A stretch of DNA of 64,000 nucleotides from Thiocapsa roseopersicina (lineage in GTDB: Bacteria; Pseudomonadota; Gammaproteobacteria; Chromatiales; Chromatiaceae), in contig NZ_FNNZ01000006.1 of NCBI RefSeq assembly GCF_900106925.1, positions 1 through 64,000 on the forward strand, in the 5' to 3' direction. The notes below the pieces were generated by a model. It had not been told where the DNA came from. It was given only the letters and a program-made list of their open reading frames with translations, and ran no database searches. A program made the translations under genes and the position numbers. Positions 18,641 to 27,132 of the stretch are shown here, piece after piece. Each line of letters opens with the position of its first letter. Position 1 is the first letter of the stretch.

Positions 18641-18678
18641 CGACACCGATGTCCTCCTCGTCTCTCATGAGACGATTC

Positions 18679-18703
18679 GCCCGGCACACGCCGGGCTTTT
18701 TTT
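18679..18703 (+). terminator. Rho-independent terminator closing the prp operon
   Basis: GCCCGGC-ACAC-GCCGGGC followed directly by seven T (18697-18703). Confidence 0.93.
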
Positions 18704-18773
18704 GCCCTGGGAAACCAGGCGACCGCATTTAAACTAAACGCGAACGCGGAAACCGCAGGAGACGATTGGAATC

Positions 18774-19514
18774 TTGGACACGTTCGCATTGATCGATCTG
18801 GCGGCGATCGGGATCCTCCTGATTGCCGCCTTCGTGCACGGAGCCTTCGGGTTCGGGTTCCCCCTGGTCGCCACGCCGCTGCTCGTGCTCGTCATGGACA
18901 TGCGCACGGCCGTACTCCTGACGCTCATCCCGACCATCGCCATCAACCTGGTCAGCATCGCCACCGAGCGACGCTGGCTCGAAGCACTGCGCCGCTTCTG
19001 GGCCATCCCGGTCTTCACGATGGTCGGTAGCCTGATCGGTACGCGGATCCTGCTGAGCGTCGACCCGGAGCCCTTTCGGCTGCTGCTGGCCGCAGTGTTG
19101 ATCGCCTTCTTGATCCTGCAACGCAAGCGCGGCGATGGACCCGAGCATCGAATCCCGCACTGGGGGCTTGCGCTGTTGGGGTTGGGGATGGGCCTCTTGG
19201 CCGGGCTGGTAAACGTCTTCTCGCCCATCGTGGTTGCCTTCGCGCTCTACACCCGGATGCATCCGGGTCTGATGGTCGCAACCTTCAACCTGAGCTTCAT
19301 TACCAGCAAGAGCGGTCAACTGACGGGGTTCGCGCTGCAGGACGCACTGGATCCGACCATCATCCAGCTCGCGCTCTTTGCACTGCCTGCCGTACTGGCC
19401 GTGTTGTGGATCGGCATTCGGGTGCGCCGCCGGCTCGATCAGGTAACCTACCGGCGCTGGTTGAACCGGGCGCTTTGGGCGATCGCCGTGTTGCTGATTC
19501 TCGACTCCGTCTGA
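18774..19514 (+). CDS. TSUP-family (TauE/SafE) membrane permease
   Basis: A 246-aa integral membrane protein with about seven or eight helices and a glycine-rich repeat typical of sulfite exporter TauE/SafE-type transporters (AAFVHGAFGFGFPLVATPLL near the N-terminus, and GLLAGLVNVFSPIVVAF at its second-half counterpart). Family members move sulfite, sulfoacetate or other organic acids across the inner membrane. The substrate here cannot be read from sequence. TTG 18774 is used as start, with AGGAG 12 bp upstream, so the start is uncertain. It is separated from prpF by a terminator and forms its own unit. Confidence 0.85.
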   Translation: MDTFALIDLAAIGILLIAAFVHGAFGFGFPLVATPLLVLVMDMRTAVLLTLIPTIAINLVSIATERRWLEALRRFWAIPVFTMVGSLIGTRILLSVDPEPFRLLLAAVLIAFLILQRKRGDGPEHRIPHWGLALLGLGMGLLAGLVNVFSPIVVAFALYTRMHPGLMVATFNLSFITSKSGQLTGFALQDALDPTIIQLALFALPAVLAVLWIGIRVRRRLDQVTYRRWLNRALWAIAVLLILDSV

Positions 19515-19607
19515 CGCCGACGGCACCGGCGAACGACAGGCCCACGGCATCGACGCCGCATGCCCTGTCGCCCCGGGTCGAGACCGGTGCCGATCCGGCT
19601 CTGTAGA

Positions 19608-19742
19608 TTACTTGGGACCCTTATTGGTAAAGGACTGGAATGTCTCGACGACACGGTCCTGAATATCCTTGGCCCAAGGCGGCTGCGGCCAGTTCCAGCC
19701 GATGACGATTCCGATGGCGACTGCAATAAGAACGGCGAACAT
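19608..19742 (-). CDS. 44-aa single-span membrane protein
   Basis: A very small gene with strong local support. GGAGGAG is well spaced before the ATG at 19742, followed by a hydrophobic helix (FAVLIAVAIGIVIGW, residues 2-16). After that comes a conserved-looking polar tail NWPQPPWAKDIQDRVVE and a lysine-containing end. The Trp/Pro belt just after the helix suggests an interface anchor. It lies 136 bp downstream of a larger membrane protein gene on the same strand and may be co-transcribed with it. I do not recognise the family; function unknown. Confidence 0.65.
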   Translation of the reverse strand: MFAVLIAVAIGIVIGWNWPQPPWAKDIQDRVVETFQSFTNKGPK

Positions 19743-19878
19743 CTGGTCTCCTCCAGCATGATTGAGGGAATGTCGAAGCCACACAACCCGTTCCTGCTTG
19801 AGGTTGCGGGCCCATTATCACAAAAAACATGTGGATTTATACCCTTTCCGATCGGCCGAATCGCAACCGCCACGCCGC

Positions 19879-20649
19879 TCAGTGCGGCTGCTCCGGACGA
19901 AAACCGAGGATCTGCAACAGCATGCCCGTCACGGCTCCGCCGAGCATGCCGCCGAGGAACCCGGGCGGGACAGCGCCGAGGATCTGACTCGCTGAATCCT
20001 GCGCGTTGCTGCTCAACATGGTCGAGGTCGTACCGCCGACGATCCACACGCTTGCCCCGACCACGGCGGCGATCAGTCCGGCGACTACGGGGGCCGACAA
20101 GACCGCCGGAAACCAGCGTGCGCTGTGCGCGACCAACCAGCGTTCGGAGACCTGGAAGAAGGTCCCGACCAACGCCACGACGCCCGCCGACAACACGAAC
20201 ATGCTGAACCGGATACCCAGGGAAGCGAACACGAGTGCCATGATGCCGCCGGCCGCTAAGCCCGCAACCAGGCCAGTGAGGGTCTCGGCGAGCGGCCGCC
20301 CTCCGCCGGTGATCATCCAGGCATAGAAAACGCCTGCGAGAACCCCGCCCGCGCCCGCCGTCCCGGCGATCCACAAGAGCTCTACACTCTGCCCGCTGAC
20401 GATCAGATACCCGATAGACGCCAGGACACCGGCCATGGCACCCATCAGTGCCACGGGCATCGCGCTGTAGAAAGCCGATGTCGTCATCGCTGCTGCCGCC
20501 GCCGCGATGACCAACGGCTGCCAGCCCGCAAGCCCGAGAAAGGAGAGGACCTGGTAGAGACCGCCGAACAATGCGCCGAACAGCGCCCCAGCGAGACCCC
20601 ATATGAAGAGTGTCGTAATCATGGATGCAATCTTGTCCTTCGCTCGCAT
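19879..20649 (-). CDS. polytopic inner-membrane protein, unknown function
   Basis: A 256-aa, Gly/Ala-rich protein with about eight predicted membrane helices spread over nearly the whole length, and a short hydrophilic tail (GFRPEQPH). Repeated glycine-rich segments (GLAGALFGALFGGLYQ, GLVAGLAAGGIMALVF, PPGFLGGMLGGAVTGML) suggest tightly packed helices, as in small transporters or membrane scaffold proteins. I do not recognise a named family. The start at 20649 has GAGGGA very close by; an internal ATG at 20622 (MITTLFIWG) is an alternative. The 44-aa membrane gene follows on the same strand. Confidence 0.7.
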   Translation of the reverse strand: MRAKDKIASMITTLFIWGLAGALFGALFGGLYQVLSFLGLAGWQPLVIAAAAAAMTTSAFYSAMPVALMGAMAGVLASIGYLIVSGQSVELLWIAGTAGAGGVLAGVFYAWMITGGGRPLAETLTGLVAGLAAGGIMALVFASLGIRFSMFVLSAGVVALVGTFFQVSERWLVAHSARWFPAVLSAPVVAGLIAAVVGASVWIVGGTTSTMLSSNAQDSASQILGAVPPGFLGGMLGGAVTGMLLQILGFRPEQPH

Positions 20650-20926
20650 ATTCCCTCGGTGAGACGATTCGATAGTGACCTGAACATCACGCGACGCTCA
20701 TCACCCCGGCGGCGAGAAACCCCACGAAACCGGGATCGATAAGGTCACTGCGTGTGCGGCTGAGAGCGCCACTATAGTCCAGCGATGCTCGAGGTCATAG
20801 GTGAGCTTGGTATACACCTCGGGGTGCGCCATCACGGCCCGGAGGCGCCGGATCGAGGATCACGATTGCGCACCCGGCGGAAAACCGGTATCAATCCTCT
20901 TACCCGCCCAGGACACCGACCCAGGC

Positions 20927-21904
20927 ATGCCCACACAACCCAATAACGGCACGCGGCGCATCGTCTTCGACGAGGAGCGCGTGTTTTACGACGGCTACTG
21001 GATCAAGTCCTACAAGCCGCCCGGCGATACGCTCGAGACCAAACGACGCCTGATCCAAGCGCTCACCCGACGTCTGTTCAATCACGTCGAGCACGGCATC
21101 AACATCCCGGGCTCTCGGCTCGATGAGGCACGCGCGGCCTATACCTCGGAAACCGATCCGGAGCGCAGGCGGGTCAACGGAGCCATGCTGGCCGGCGCGC
21201 TCTTCAATCGGGCCGCGGACATTTTCACCTGCCTTGTCGACCTGCAATCCGCCGGGGTCGAGATCGGCCCCGACAATAGCCTGATGCGTGAATGCGGAGA
21301 TTGCCTGGTGGACGCATTGGAGCTCGGAAAGATGGTCCGGCATCGCAGCGGAGACGAGGGGATCGACGAGCTCTGGGGCGAGCCGTTCAAGGCGTTTTCC
21401 ATGACGATCGAGGACTTCTACGACAGCCGTTACCTCAAGATCGCCATGACCATGCGCGACATCGATCGCATCGCGACGGTCCTGAAAGACACCTTTGCGG
21501 GCAGTCGCCAGATGACCGATATCGATCCGAAGATCGACGCGCTGGCCGACGCAGCCAAACGCAAGTGCGAGATCCTGCGCACCGATCCGGCGATTTTCGA
21601 TGTCTGGCCGACCTTCGCGGTCGCGATGGATCGACTCGGTCGAATGGCCCCGGTGCTGCCCTGCAACGCGAGCGCCACGGCCACGCGCGAGGCGATGGAC
21701 GCTGTCGCACTGTTGCGTGACGGAACCGAGCTGATCGGCTCGATCGTACGCGCACGGGTACCGATGCCCAAAAGCACACGCGAGTTTATCGATCGCTGCC
21801 TTTTGTTTCGACTGACTTTTTTCGGCGCTCCTGCGAGCGCGACCGAGGCAGAGACGACGCGTCCCCCGCCCGCCTCATTCCAGGACGACCTCCTTGAGGT
21901 TTAG
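20927..21904 (+). CDS. conserved-type cytoplasmic protein, unknown function
   Basis: A 325-aa soluble protein with no signal peptide or membrane helix. It is rich in charged helices (TLETKRRLIQALTRRLFNHVEH), has several cysteines (C113, C116 region, MRECGDCLVD) and a Pro-rich tail. I do not recognise the domain. The ATG at 20927 opens MPTQPNNGTRRIVFDEERVF, where the regular sequence begins; the upstream part of the frame looks non-coding. It is followed at 50 bp by yqiA on the same strand and may share its transcript. Codon use is like that of its neighbours, so it is probably a resident gene. Confidence 0.65.
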   Translation: MPTQPNNGTRRIVFDEERVFYDGYWIKSYKPPGDTLETKRRLIQALTRRLFNHVEHGINIPGSRLDEARAAYTSETDPERRRVNGAMLAGALFNRAADIFTCLVDLQSAGVEIGPDNSLMRECGDCLVDALELGKMVRHRSGDEGIDELWGEPFKAFSMTIEDFYDSRYLKIAMTMRDIDRIATVLKDTFAGSRQMTDIDPKIDALADAAKRKCEILRTDPAIFDVWPTFAVAMDRLGRMAPVLPCNASATATREAMDAVALLRDGTELIGSIVRARVPMPKSTREFIDRCLLFRLTFFGAPASATEAETTRPPPASFQDDLLEV

Positions 21905-21954
21905 AGGCGAGGGCCCCGACTTCAAACACCTTGTCCCGCGACGACTTAAACGCG

Positions 21955-22539
21955 ATGATCGTTTACATTCACGGACTCAACAGCTCGAGCCGATCCTACA
22001 AGGCCCAACGCCTTCGCGAGCGCTTGGCCCCGCATCCGGTCGTCGCCATCGACTACCCGGCGCACCGTCCGGCGGAGGCCGTCGCCGTTTTATCGGACTT
22101 TTTCGCCACGCTTCTCGGGCGACACGAAGGCCTCGAGCCGGCCGTGGTCGGCAGCTCCATGGGCGGCTTCTACGGCCAATACCTGGCCCGCCGATTTCGA
22201 TTCTCGCATCTGTACATGATCAATCCGGCACTCACACCCTGGAGCCTTTTCCGAGATCACATCGGCGAGATCATGACCACGGCCCACGGGGAGCACTATC
22301 GGGTCAGCGAGGACCTGATCGAAAGCACCCGACCCTACGGCGTCGCGGATCCATGCGACGGCACTCCGAGCACCCTTTTCCTGGAGCGCGGAGACGAGGT
22401 CATCGATACCCGCATCGCCGAGCGCATCTATTCAGGGTGTGGCCGCCTCATGGTCTGGGACGGCGGAGATCATGCGTTTCAACATCTCGACGAGGCGATC
22501 GAGACGATCCGGGGCCACCTCGACCGGACACGGCACTGA
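21955..22539 (+). CDS. yqiA: YqiA/UPF0227-family alpha/beta-hydrolase esterase
   Basis: A 194-aa alpha/beta hydrolase, the same size as E. coli YqiA (193 aa). The start MIVYIHGLNSSSRSYKAQRL has the oxyanion HG motif. The nucleophile serine lies in the elbow VGSSMGGFYGQYLA, and the C-terminal catalytic histidine in DGGDHAFQHLDE. YqiA hydrolyses short acyl esters and acyl-CoA in vitro; the natural substrate is unclear. ATG 21955 was chosen over a TTG 24 bp upstream because it matches the family N-terminus. It is convergent with the TraB-family gene. Confidence 0.9.
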   Translation: MIVYIHGLNSSSRSYKAQRLRERLAPHPVVAIDYPAHRPAEAVAVLSDFFATLLGRHEGLEPAVVGSSMGGFYGQYLARRFRFSHLYMINPALTPWSLFRDHIGEIMTTAHGEHYRVSEDLIESTRPYGVADPCDGTPSTLFLERGDEVIDTRIAERIYSGCGRLMVWDGGDHAFQHLDEAIETIRGHLDRTRH

Positions 22540-22577
22540 TTCCCGCCGGCGAGCCTTTGTGATCCGTGGGCAAGACG

Positions 22578-23783
22578 TCAGGGGACGCCGGCACGAAACA
22601 ATTGATCCACGATATGAAAGCCGGCAACGTAGGTGCCGATCCCGGAGCCGAGGGTGCTGAAAAGAAACACGAGAAAGACCCGGGCGACACGATTGTGCCA
22701 CCAGCCCCGTAAGGTCACGACATCGAGACGCAGCCGACCGAAATCCGAGACCCGGGGTTTGCGCATCGAAATCTCGACCGCACCCGTGACCATACCGGCG
22801 CCGATGGTCGGATTCAGCGATGTCAGCGGCGCGGCGAGAAACGCCGCGACCACCGTCAAGGGGTGCCCGCCGGCCAGCAAGGTACCCAAAGCCGCAAGAC
22901 CGCCGTTGATGACGATCCAGGCCGCGACCAGCCCCCACCCCAAGGTGGTGCTCTGAGAAAAGCCGAAGGCAAAACCACCCAAGATCAAGGCGACTAGACC
23001 CCATGACAGGATCCGCGGCCAACGGCTCGGCGGCGGCACATCCTCGAGCGCTCGCGTGACCGCGGCGGGGTCAGCGGCGTCCGTCTCCAACGCCTCGGCG
23101 ATGCCCTTCAGGTGTCCGGCACCCACGACGGCCAAGACCCGCTTCACGCCAGCCCGCACAGGCTCGCTGCGCAGCTTTGCGGCCATGTAGCGGTCGCGCT
23201 CCTCGATCAGGGGCACGAACAAATCCCGCCGATCGTGAGCAAACTCGGCAAATGTCGTCTCCAGGACGTCGCCCTCCTTGAGCCGCTCGATCTCCTCCTC
23301 GCTGACCTTCTCCGAGGTCAGCATCGCGGCCAAGAGCCCCGTGAAGAGGGTATAGCGCTTCCACCAGCCGAGATTGGCCGAGATGCGTTTCAGGGTGACG
23401 CCGATCTCCCGATCGATCAACAGGACCGGAAGACCCATCTCTTTGGCGACGCGAACCGCGGTGCGCTGCTCCGCACCGGGCTCGATCCCGAACTGATCGG
23501 CCAGACGTTGCTGGTAGGCCGACAAGGCGAGATTCGCGACCACCATGTAGACGCGCCGCTGGCGGATGACCGAAAAGAGGTCCATCTCCGAGAGCGACTT
23601 GGGATCCATCAAGGCACTGAAACGACTGCGACACAGCTCTACGGCCACCGCGTCGTACTCCCCGCTCTGCAGCAGGGCGCGGACCTCTTCCTCGCTGGCG
23701 CGCGAGACGTGGGCGGTTCCGAGAAGCGTGAGCCGTACATCGGCAACGGAGATCTCGCGTTTCGGCTCGATGGATTCAGACAT
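22578..23783 (-). CDS. TraB-family membrane protein
   Basis: A 401-aa protein with an N-terminal TraB/TIKI-like domain (about residues 10-240) that starts VRLTLLGTAHVSRASEEEV, the family GTAHVS motif, and contains VELCRSRF and VVGAGHLKGI. The last 150 residues hold four or five membrane helices. Relatives in bacteria, archaea and animals are metal-dependent proteases or are thought to shut down peptide signals. The bacterial role is not established. Residues likely to bind metal (H24, E49, H in GAGHLKG) are present. It overlaps no neighbour and reads toward yqiA. Confidence 0.85.
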   Translation of the reverse strand: MSESIEPKREISVADVRLTLLGTAHVSRASEEEVRALLQSGEYDAVAVELCRSRFSALMDPKSLSEMDLFSVIRQRRVYMVVANLALSAYQQRLADQFGIEPGAEQRTAVRVAKEMGLPVLLIDREIGVTLKRISANLGWWKRYTLFTGLLAAMLTSEKVSEEEIERLKEGDVLETTFAEFAHDRRDLFVPLIEERDRYMAAKLRSEPVRAGVKRVLAVVGAGHLKGIAEALETDAADPAAVTRALEDVPPPSRWPRILSWGLVALILGGFAFGFSQSTTLGWGLVAAWIVINGGLAALGTLLAGGHPLTVVAAFLAAPLTSLNPTIGAGMVTGAVEISMRKPRVSDFGRLRLDVVTLRGWWHNRVARVFLVFLFSTLGSGIGTYVAGFHIVDQLFRAGVP

Positions 23784-23920
23784 CGCTTTTGAGGATCGGT
23801 CAGGGGCGGGGAATTCGGTCCGGAATGATACCGCAGATCCAGGAGCGAGCCCCGACGTTGGTCGCGCCCGGGGCTTGGATTATCATGTGTCCGCACATGA
23901 GTTCGATCTTCGAGGACGCA

Positions 23921-24409
23921 ATGGCTCAACGGAAAGGTTCAAGGCAACGGACGCTGGCGCCGGGGAGAATGACGCGCTCGAGCCACCTGCCGATCCTCGC
24001 CCTGCTCCTGATAAGCCTGTCGAGCGGCGGCTGTGCAGTCGTGGAGAAGGACCGTCGCGCCGTCGCGCTCCAGGCCGCCACCCACGGCTATCAATCCGCC
24101 CTGCGTTGGGGCTACTACGAGACGGCGCTCGGTTTTCTGCATCCGGATCAACGCAAGACCGGAGCGCTCCCGGAGACCTTCGAGGAGCTGCGCGTGACCG
24201 GCTACGACGTGACCCAGCCGCCGGTCATCCAGGCCGACGAGAGCGCCGTTCAGGTGGTTGCGATCGACTACCTGTTCGAGGACGCCCAGGTCGTCAAACA
24301 GCTCACCGACCGACAGGTCTGGCGCTGGGACGATGTCACCAACACCTGGTGGCTGCATTCGGGCCTACCCCGATTCACGCCGATCGGAACGGGTAGAGCA
24401 ACCCGCTAG
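23921..24409 (+). CDS. lipoprotein-like exported protein, unknown function
   Basis: A 162-aa protein with a basic n-region, a hydrophobic core (LPILALLLISLSSG) and a cysteine (GGC) at about residue 37, like a lipoprotein signal with a weak lipobox (SGGC). The mature part has many aromatic residues (WGYYETALGFLHPD, VWRWDDVTNTWWLHSGLP). Related small lipoproteins of Chromatiales are hypothetical. GAGGA precedes the ATG at 23921; an internal ATG at 23969 would leave a shorter signal. It sits 8 bp before the AI-2E-family gene, so the two are likely co-transcribed. Confidence 0.65.
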   Translation: MAQRKGSRQRTLAPGRMTRSSHLPILALLLISLSSGGCAVVEKDRRAVALQAATHGYQSALRWGYYETALGFLHPDQRKTGALPETFEELRVTGYDVTQPPVIQADESAVQVVAIDYLFEDAQVVKQLTDRQVWRWDDVTNTWWLHSGLPRFTPIGTGRATR

Positions 24410-24417
24410 CGCGACGC

Positions 24418-25485
24418 ATGGGCCCTCCTCCCCTATTCGGTCCTGCCACGCGCTTCCTGATCGCGGCAGCGGCCTTTATCGTCGTGGTCGCGGGCCTGCG
24501 GGCGGCGTCGTCCTTGGTCACGCCCTTTTTGCTCGCCGTCTTCATCGCCGTGGTCGCAACCCCGCCGCTGCGCACGCTGCGCAGTCGCGGCGCACCCAAC
24601 TGGGCCGCGATGCTGCTGGTGGTCTTGGCGATCGCCGGTCTCGGCAGTGTTCTCGCGATCCTGGTCGCGGGGTCGCTCGACGGCTTCAAGGCCAGCCTCC
24701 CGGAGTACCAGGATCGCCTGAAGCTGCTCGTCGACGACCTCGCGCGATGGCTCGACGGCGTCGGCCTCCATACCTCGCGCGAGGCCCTGCAAACCTATAT
24801 CGATCCCGCGCGAGTCTTGGGGATGGCGGGCGATCTGGTGTCGGGGCTCAGCGGCGTGCTCGCCAATGCCTTTCTCATCCTGCTGACCGTGGTCTTCATG
24901 CTGCTCGAAGCAGCCGGGCTGCCGGCCAAGCTGCGGGCCGCACTCACCTCGCCCGAGACCTCGACCGAACGGATGCATGTCGTCCTCGACAGCATCAATC
25001 GCTACATGGGGATCAAGAGCCTCACCAGCTTGGGAACCGGCCTCATCCTTTGGGCCTGGCTGACGATCCTCGGGGTGGACTATGCGGTCCTCTGGGCCTT
25101 GATCGCCTTCCTACTGAATTTCGTTCCCACGATCGGCTCTATCCTGGCCGCGGTTCCGGCGGTATTACTCGCACTCGTTCAGATCGACCTACAGAGTGCA
25201 CTGCTTGTTGCGGTGGGCTATTTGGTGGTGAACACCTTGGTCGGGAGCATCCTGGAGCCGAAAATCATGGGGTACGGCCTGGGACTCTCCACCTTGGTGG
25301 TCTTCGTCTCGCTGGTGTTCTGGGGATGGGTACTGGGACCGGTCGGCATGTTTCTCTCCGTACCCCTGACCATGTCGCTCAAGATCGCGCTGGACGCCAA
25401 CCCGCAAACACGTCCGATTGCCGTCATGCTGGGGCCCGAGATCAGAGAGCCGCATCGAAACCGCACGATAGGACCTCTCGATTAA
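24418..25485 (+). CDS. AI-2E family (PerM/YdiK-like) transporter
   Basis: A 355-aa inner-membrane protein of the AI-2 exporter/PerM family. It has two or three N-terminal helices, a soluble insert (about residues 85-150) and a C-terminal helix bundle with the conserved NFVPTIGSILAAVPAVLLAL and LVGSILEPKIMGYGLGLSTL segments. Members export AI-2, export ions or act in sodium/proton exchange; the substrate cannot be told from sequence. It directly follows the lipoprotein-like gene. Two palindromic TAAACCGCGC elements lie downstream, between it and sugE. Confidence 0.88.
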   Translation: MGPPPLFGPATRFLIAAAAFIVVVAGLRAASSLVTPFLLAVFIAVVATPPLRTLRSRGAPNWAAMLLVVLAIAGLGSVLAILVAGSLDGFKASLPEYQDRLKLLVDDLARWLDGVGLHTSREALQTYIDPARVLGMAGDLVSGLSGVLANAFLILLTVVFMLLEAAGLPAKLRAALTSPETSTERMHVVLDSINRYMGIKSLTSLGTGLILWAWLTILGVDYAVLWALIAFLLNFVPTIGSILAAVPAVLLALVQIDLQSALLVAVGYLVVNTLVGSILEPKIMGYGLGLSTLVVFVSLVFWGWVLGPVGMFLSVPLTMSLKIALDANPQTRPIAVMLGPEIREPHRNRTIGPLD

Positions 25486-25569
25486 ATGCGCCGGCAGGTT
25501 CTTCTCGGCGAGGCGGAGGATTAGCGGAGACGCACGCACCGGCGCACCGCCGGCGTTCAGGCTCGGTTC

Positions 25570-25653
25570 TAAACCGCGCCCGGAGCGAGATGCTCGTTGT
25601 CGAGTGAGCGCGACGTTTGGCGCTTCCACAACCCTCAGCGGAAACGCGGTTAA
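25570..25653. repeat. TAAACCGCGC palindromic element, copy 2
   Basis: Left end perfect (25570-25579); right end slightly decayed (ACGCGGTTAA, about 25644-25653). Inner GATGCTCGTTGT sits at the usual place. It is followed by an AT-only stretch and then copy 3. Confidence 0.75.
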
Positions 25654-25676
25654 AAATATTATATTTTTTAATATCT

Positions 25677-25761
25677 TAAACCGCGCCAGCCCCGGCGATC
25701 GGCAAGTCCGCCGGGGCCGACCTCATCCAAAAACATCGCATAGGGTGCTCAGCGCGGTTTA
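25677..25761. repeat. TAAACCGCGC palindromic element, copy 3 (inverted)
   Basis: 85 bp with perfect ends (25677-25686, 25752-25761). Read on the minus strand it aligns closely with copies 8 and 9 of the family (GCGATGTTTTTGGATG and CGGCCCCGGCGGACTTG shared). Its last three bases are the sugE stop codon. The AT-rich flank is shared with the copy at 51655. Confidence 0.9.
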
Positions 25762-26085
25762 AGACCCGGAGACCAGCTTCAACCCGACGATGCCCAGCAC
25801 GATCATGCCCACGAAGAGAAAGCGCAGCAGGGTGGCCGGCTCGGCGAAGAGGACGATCCCGATGGCAAAGGCCCCGACGGCGCCGATACCCGTCCAGACG
25901 GCATACGCCGTTCCCATCGGAATGCTCTTCTGCGCGACGAGTAAGCAGGCCCCGCTCGCCACGATGCAAAAGACGGCGAATCCGATCCAGCCCCAGCGCA
26001 GACCGGAATCCGTCACCCCGAGCTTCAGGCCGACGGGCCAACCCCATTCGAAAATACCGGCAATGACGAGATACAGCCAAGCCAT
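25759..26085 (-). CDS. sugE: SMR-family Gdx/SugE guanidinium exporter
   Basis: A 108-aa four-helix protein of the small multidrug resistance family. Helix 1 has the proton-coupled glutamate in AGIFEWGWPVGLK, and the WxxG-type segment AYAVWTGIGAVGAF follows, as in SugE/Gdx. This subgroup exports guanidinium in exchange for protons as a dual-topology dimer. I looked for guanidine-I and mini-ykkC riboswitch motifs in the 190 bp upstream and saw none. The stop codon TAA is the first triplet of a palindromic element. Confidence 0.93.
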   Translation of the reverse strand: MAWLYLVIAGIFEWGWPVGLKLGVTDSGLRWGWIGFAVFCIVASGACLLVAQKSIPMGTAYAVWTGIGAVGAFAIGIVLFAEPATLLRFLFVGMIVLGIVGLKLVSGS

Positions 26086-26272
26086 GAGCGATTCCGACCG
26101 ACATCTCCACACGAGGGTGCAGCGATCGCCGAGTCTCGAGTGATGGTGAATGAAACGATCCGCGCCGCCCCGGGGGGACATCGGGGCTGCGCACCCGCGG
26201 CAACAACGAGAGCCCTGGACACCCGCCCGGCCCGCGCGGGAGGGGTGCTGCCCGGACGGGTGCGGCGGCGGC

Positions 26273-26653
26273 TTAAGCGTCGGAGAACATGGCCTCGAGA
26301 CGCTCGCTCTCGGCACGCAATGGGTCGGAGAGCGAATCCTTCATGATGGACAGCTTGTCCATCAGGTCACGCGCCATCTCCTCCTTATCCTCCGCCAGGA
26401 AGCTCTTGACCTGATCGATCATCTCCTTGGCTTCCCTATCGGCGCGATCTCGCACCGCCTCGGCCTTCTCCATCGCTGAAGCCGCCGCCTCCGAGGCCGC
26501 ATCCTTTGCCGCCTCGACCGCTTGGTCGAGCATTCTCGACCCCTCTGCGGACGGCGCGGCGGCGTCCTCGACCGGTGCTTGGTCCCGGCCGCAGGCGATC
26601 AGACCCGTGGCGGTCAAGAACACGATGACGGCCGATAAAATAGGTCTCTTCAT
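26273..26653 (-). CDS. small helical lipoprotein, unknown function
   Basis: A 126-aa protein with a clear lipoprotein signal: basic start MKRPILSAVIVFLTATG and lipobox LIAC at about residue 21. The mature part is a long Ala/Glu/Lys/Asp-rich amphipathic helix (about 40-125, AVEAAKDAASEAAASAMEK), probably a coiled coil. This composition resembles envelope-stress or Lpp-like helical lipoproteins, but I do not recognise a family. ATG 26653 is preferred because it opens a normal signal peptide; an upstream ATG adds five residues. It stands alone between sugE and the DUF3301 gene, which runs the other way. Confidence 0.7.
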   Translation of the reverse strand: MKRPILSAVIVFLTATGLIACGRDQAPVEDAAAPSAEGSRMLDQAVEAAKDAASEAAASAMEKAEAVRDRADREAKEMIDQVKSFLAEDKEEMARDLMDKLSIMKDSLSDPLRAESERLEAMFSDA

Positions 26654-26782
26654 CCCGGTCGCTCCCATGTTCTCGAAGGGCAGACAGTATACTCAGGCGG
26701 CCGGTGCGCACGCAGCTGCCTGCAGCACTTGCGTGCGCCCGTCGTCTCGCACGCCGCCCGTTACACTGGAGGAGTTGTTTGA

Positions 26783-27097
26783 ATGAGCAATCTGCTCGCC
26801 GTCTTTTTTCTGCTCTTGCTTGGCTGGTTCTGGCTCGACACCATGCGTGCGCGCGAGATCGCGACCGAGATCTGCAAGACCGCCTGTCGTCAACGCGAGC
26901 TGCAGTTTCTGGATCAAACGGTCGCCTTGCGACGACTCGGACTGGCCTGGCGGTCGGAAGGCGTGAGGCTGCGCCGCGTCTATCGTTTCGATTTCAGCGA
27001 AGAGGGCGTCGGACGCCGCAGCGGTTATCTGGTGATGCGGGGAATGACTCTCGAGGATCTGAGTTTCGGTTTACCGGCGCAGGCGCAGGACGCGTGA
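26783..27097 (+). CDS. DUF3301 family membrane-anchored protein
   Basis: A 104-aa protein with an N-terminal helix (LLAVFFLLLLGWFWLD), then the conserved AREIATEICKTACRQRELQFLDQTVALRR segment typical of DUF3301 (two cysteines, C31 and C35) and a small beta-rich end (VRLRRVYRFDFSEEGVGRRSGYLVM). The function of the family is unknown; it is widespread in gammaproteobacteria. GGAGGAG precedes the ATG. It is convergent with sspB, 35 bp apart. Confidence 0.88.
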   Translation: MSNLLAVFFLLLLGWFWLDTMRAREIATEICKTACRQRELQFLDQTVALRRLGLAWRSEGVRLRRVYRFDFSEEGVGRRSGYLVMRGMTLEDLSFGLPAQAQDA

Positions 27098-27132
27098 ACC
27101 GCGCCAGAAGCGGCAAAAGCCGTGATCGGCGC

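Noticed and set aside
26086-26272. Guanidine riboswitch upstream of sugE
   Set aside because: I looked for guanidine-I and paired mini-ykkC ACGR hairpins on the minus strand and found none.
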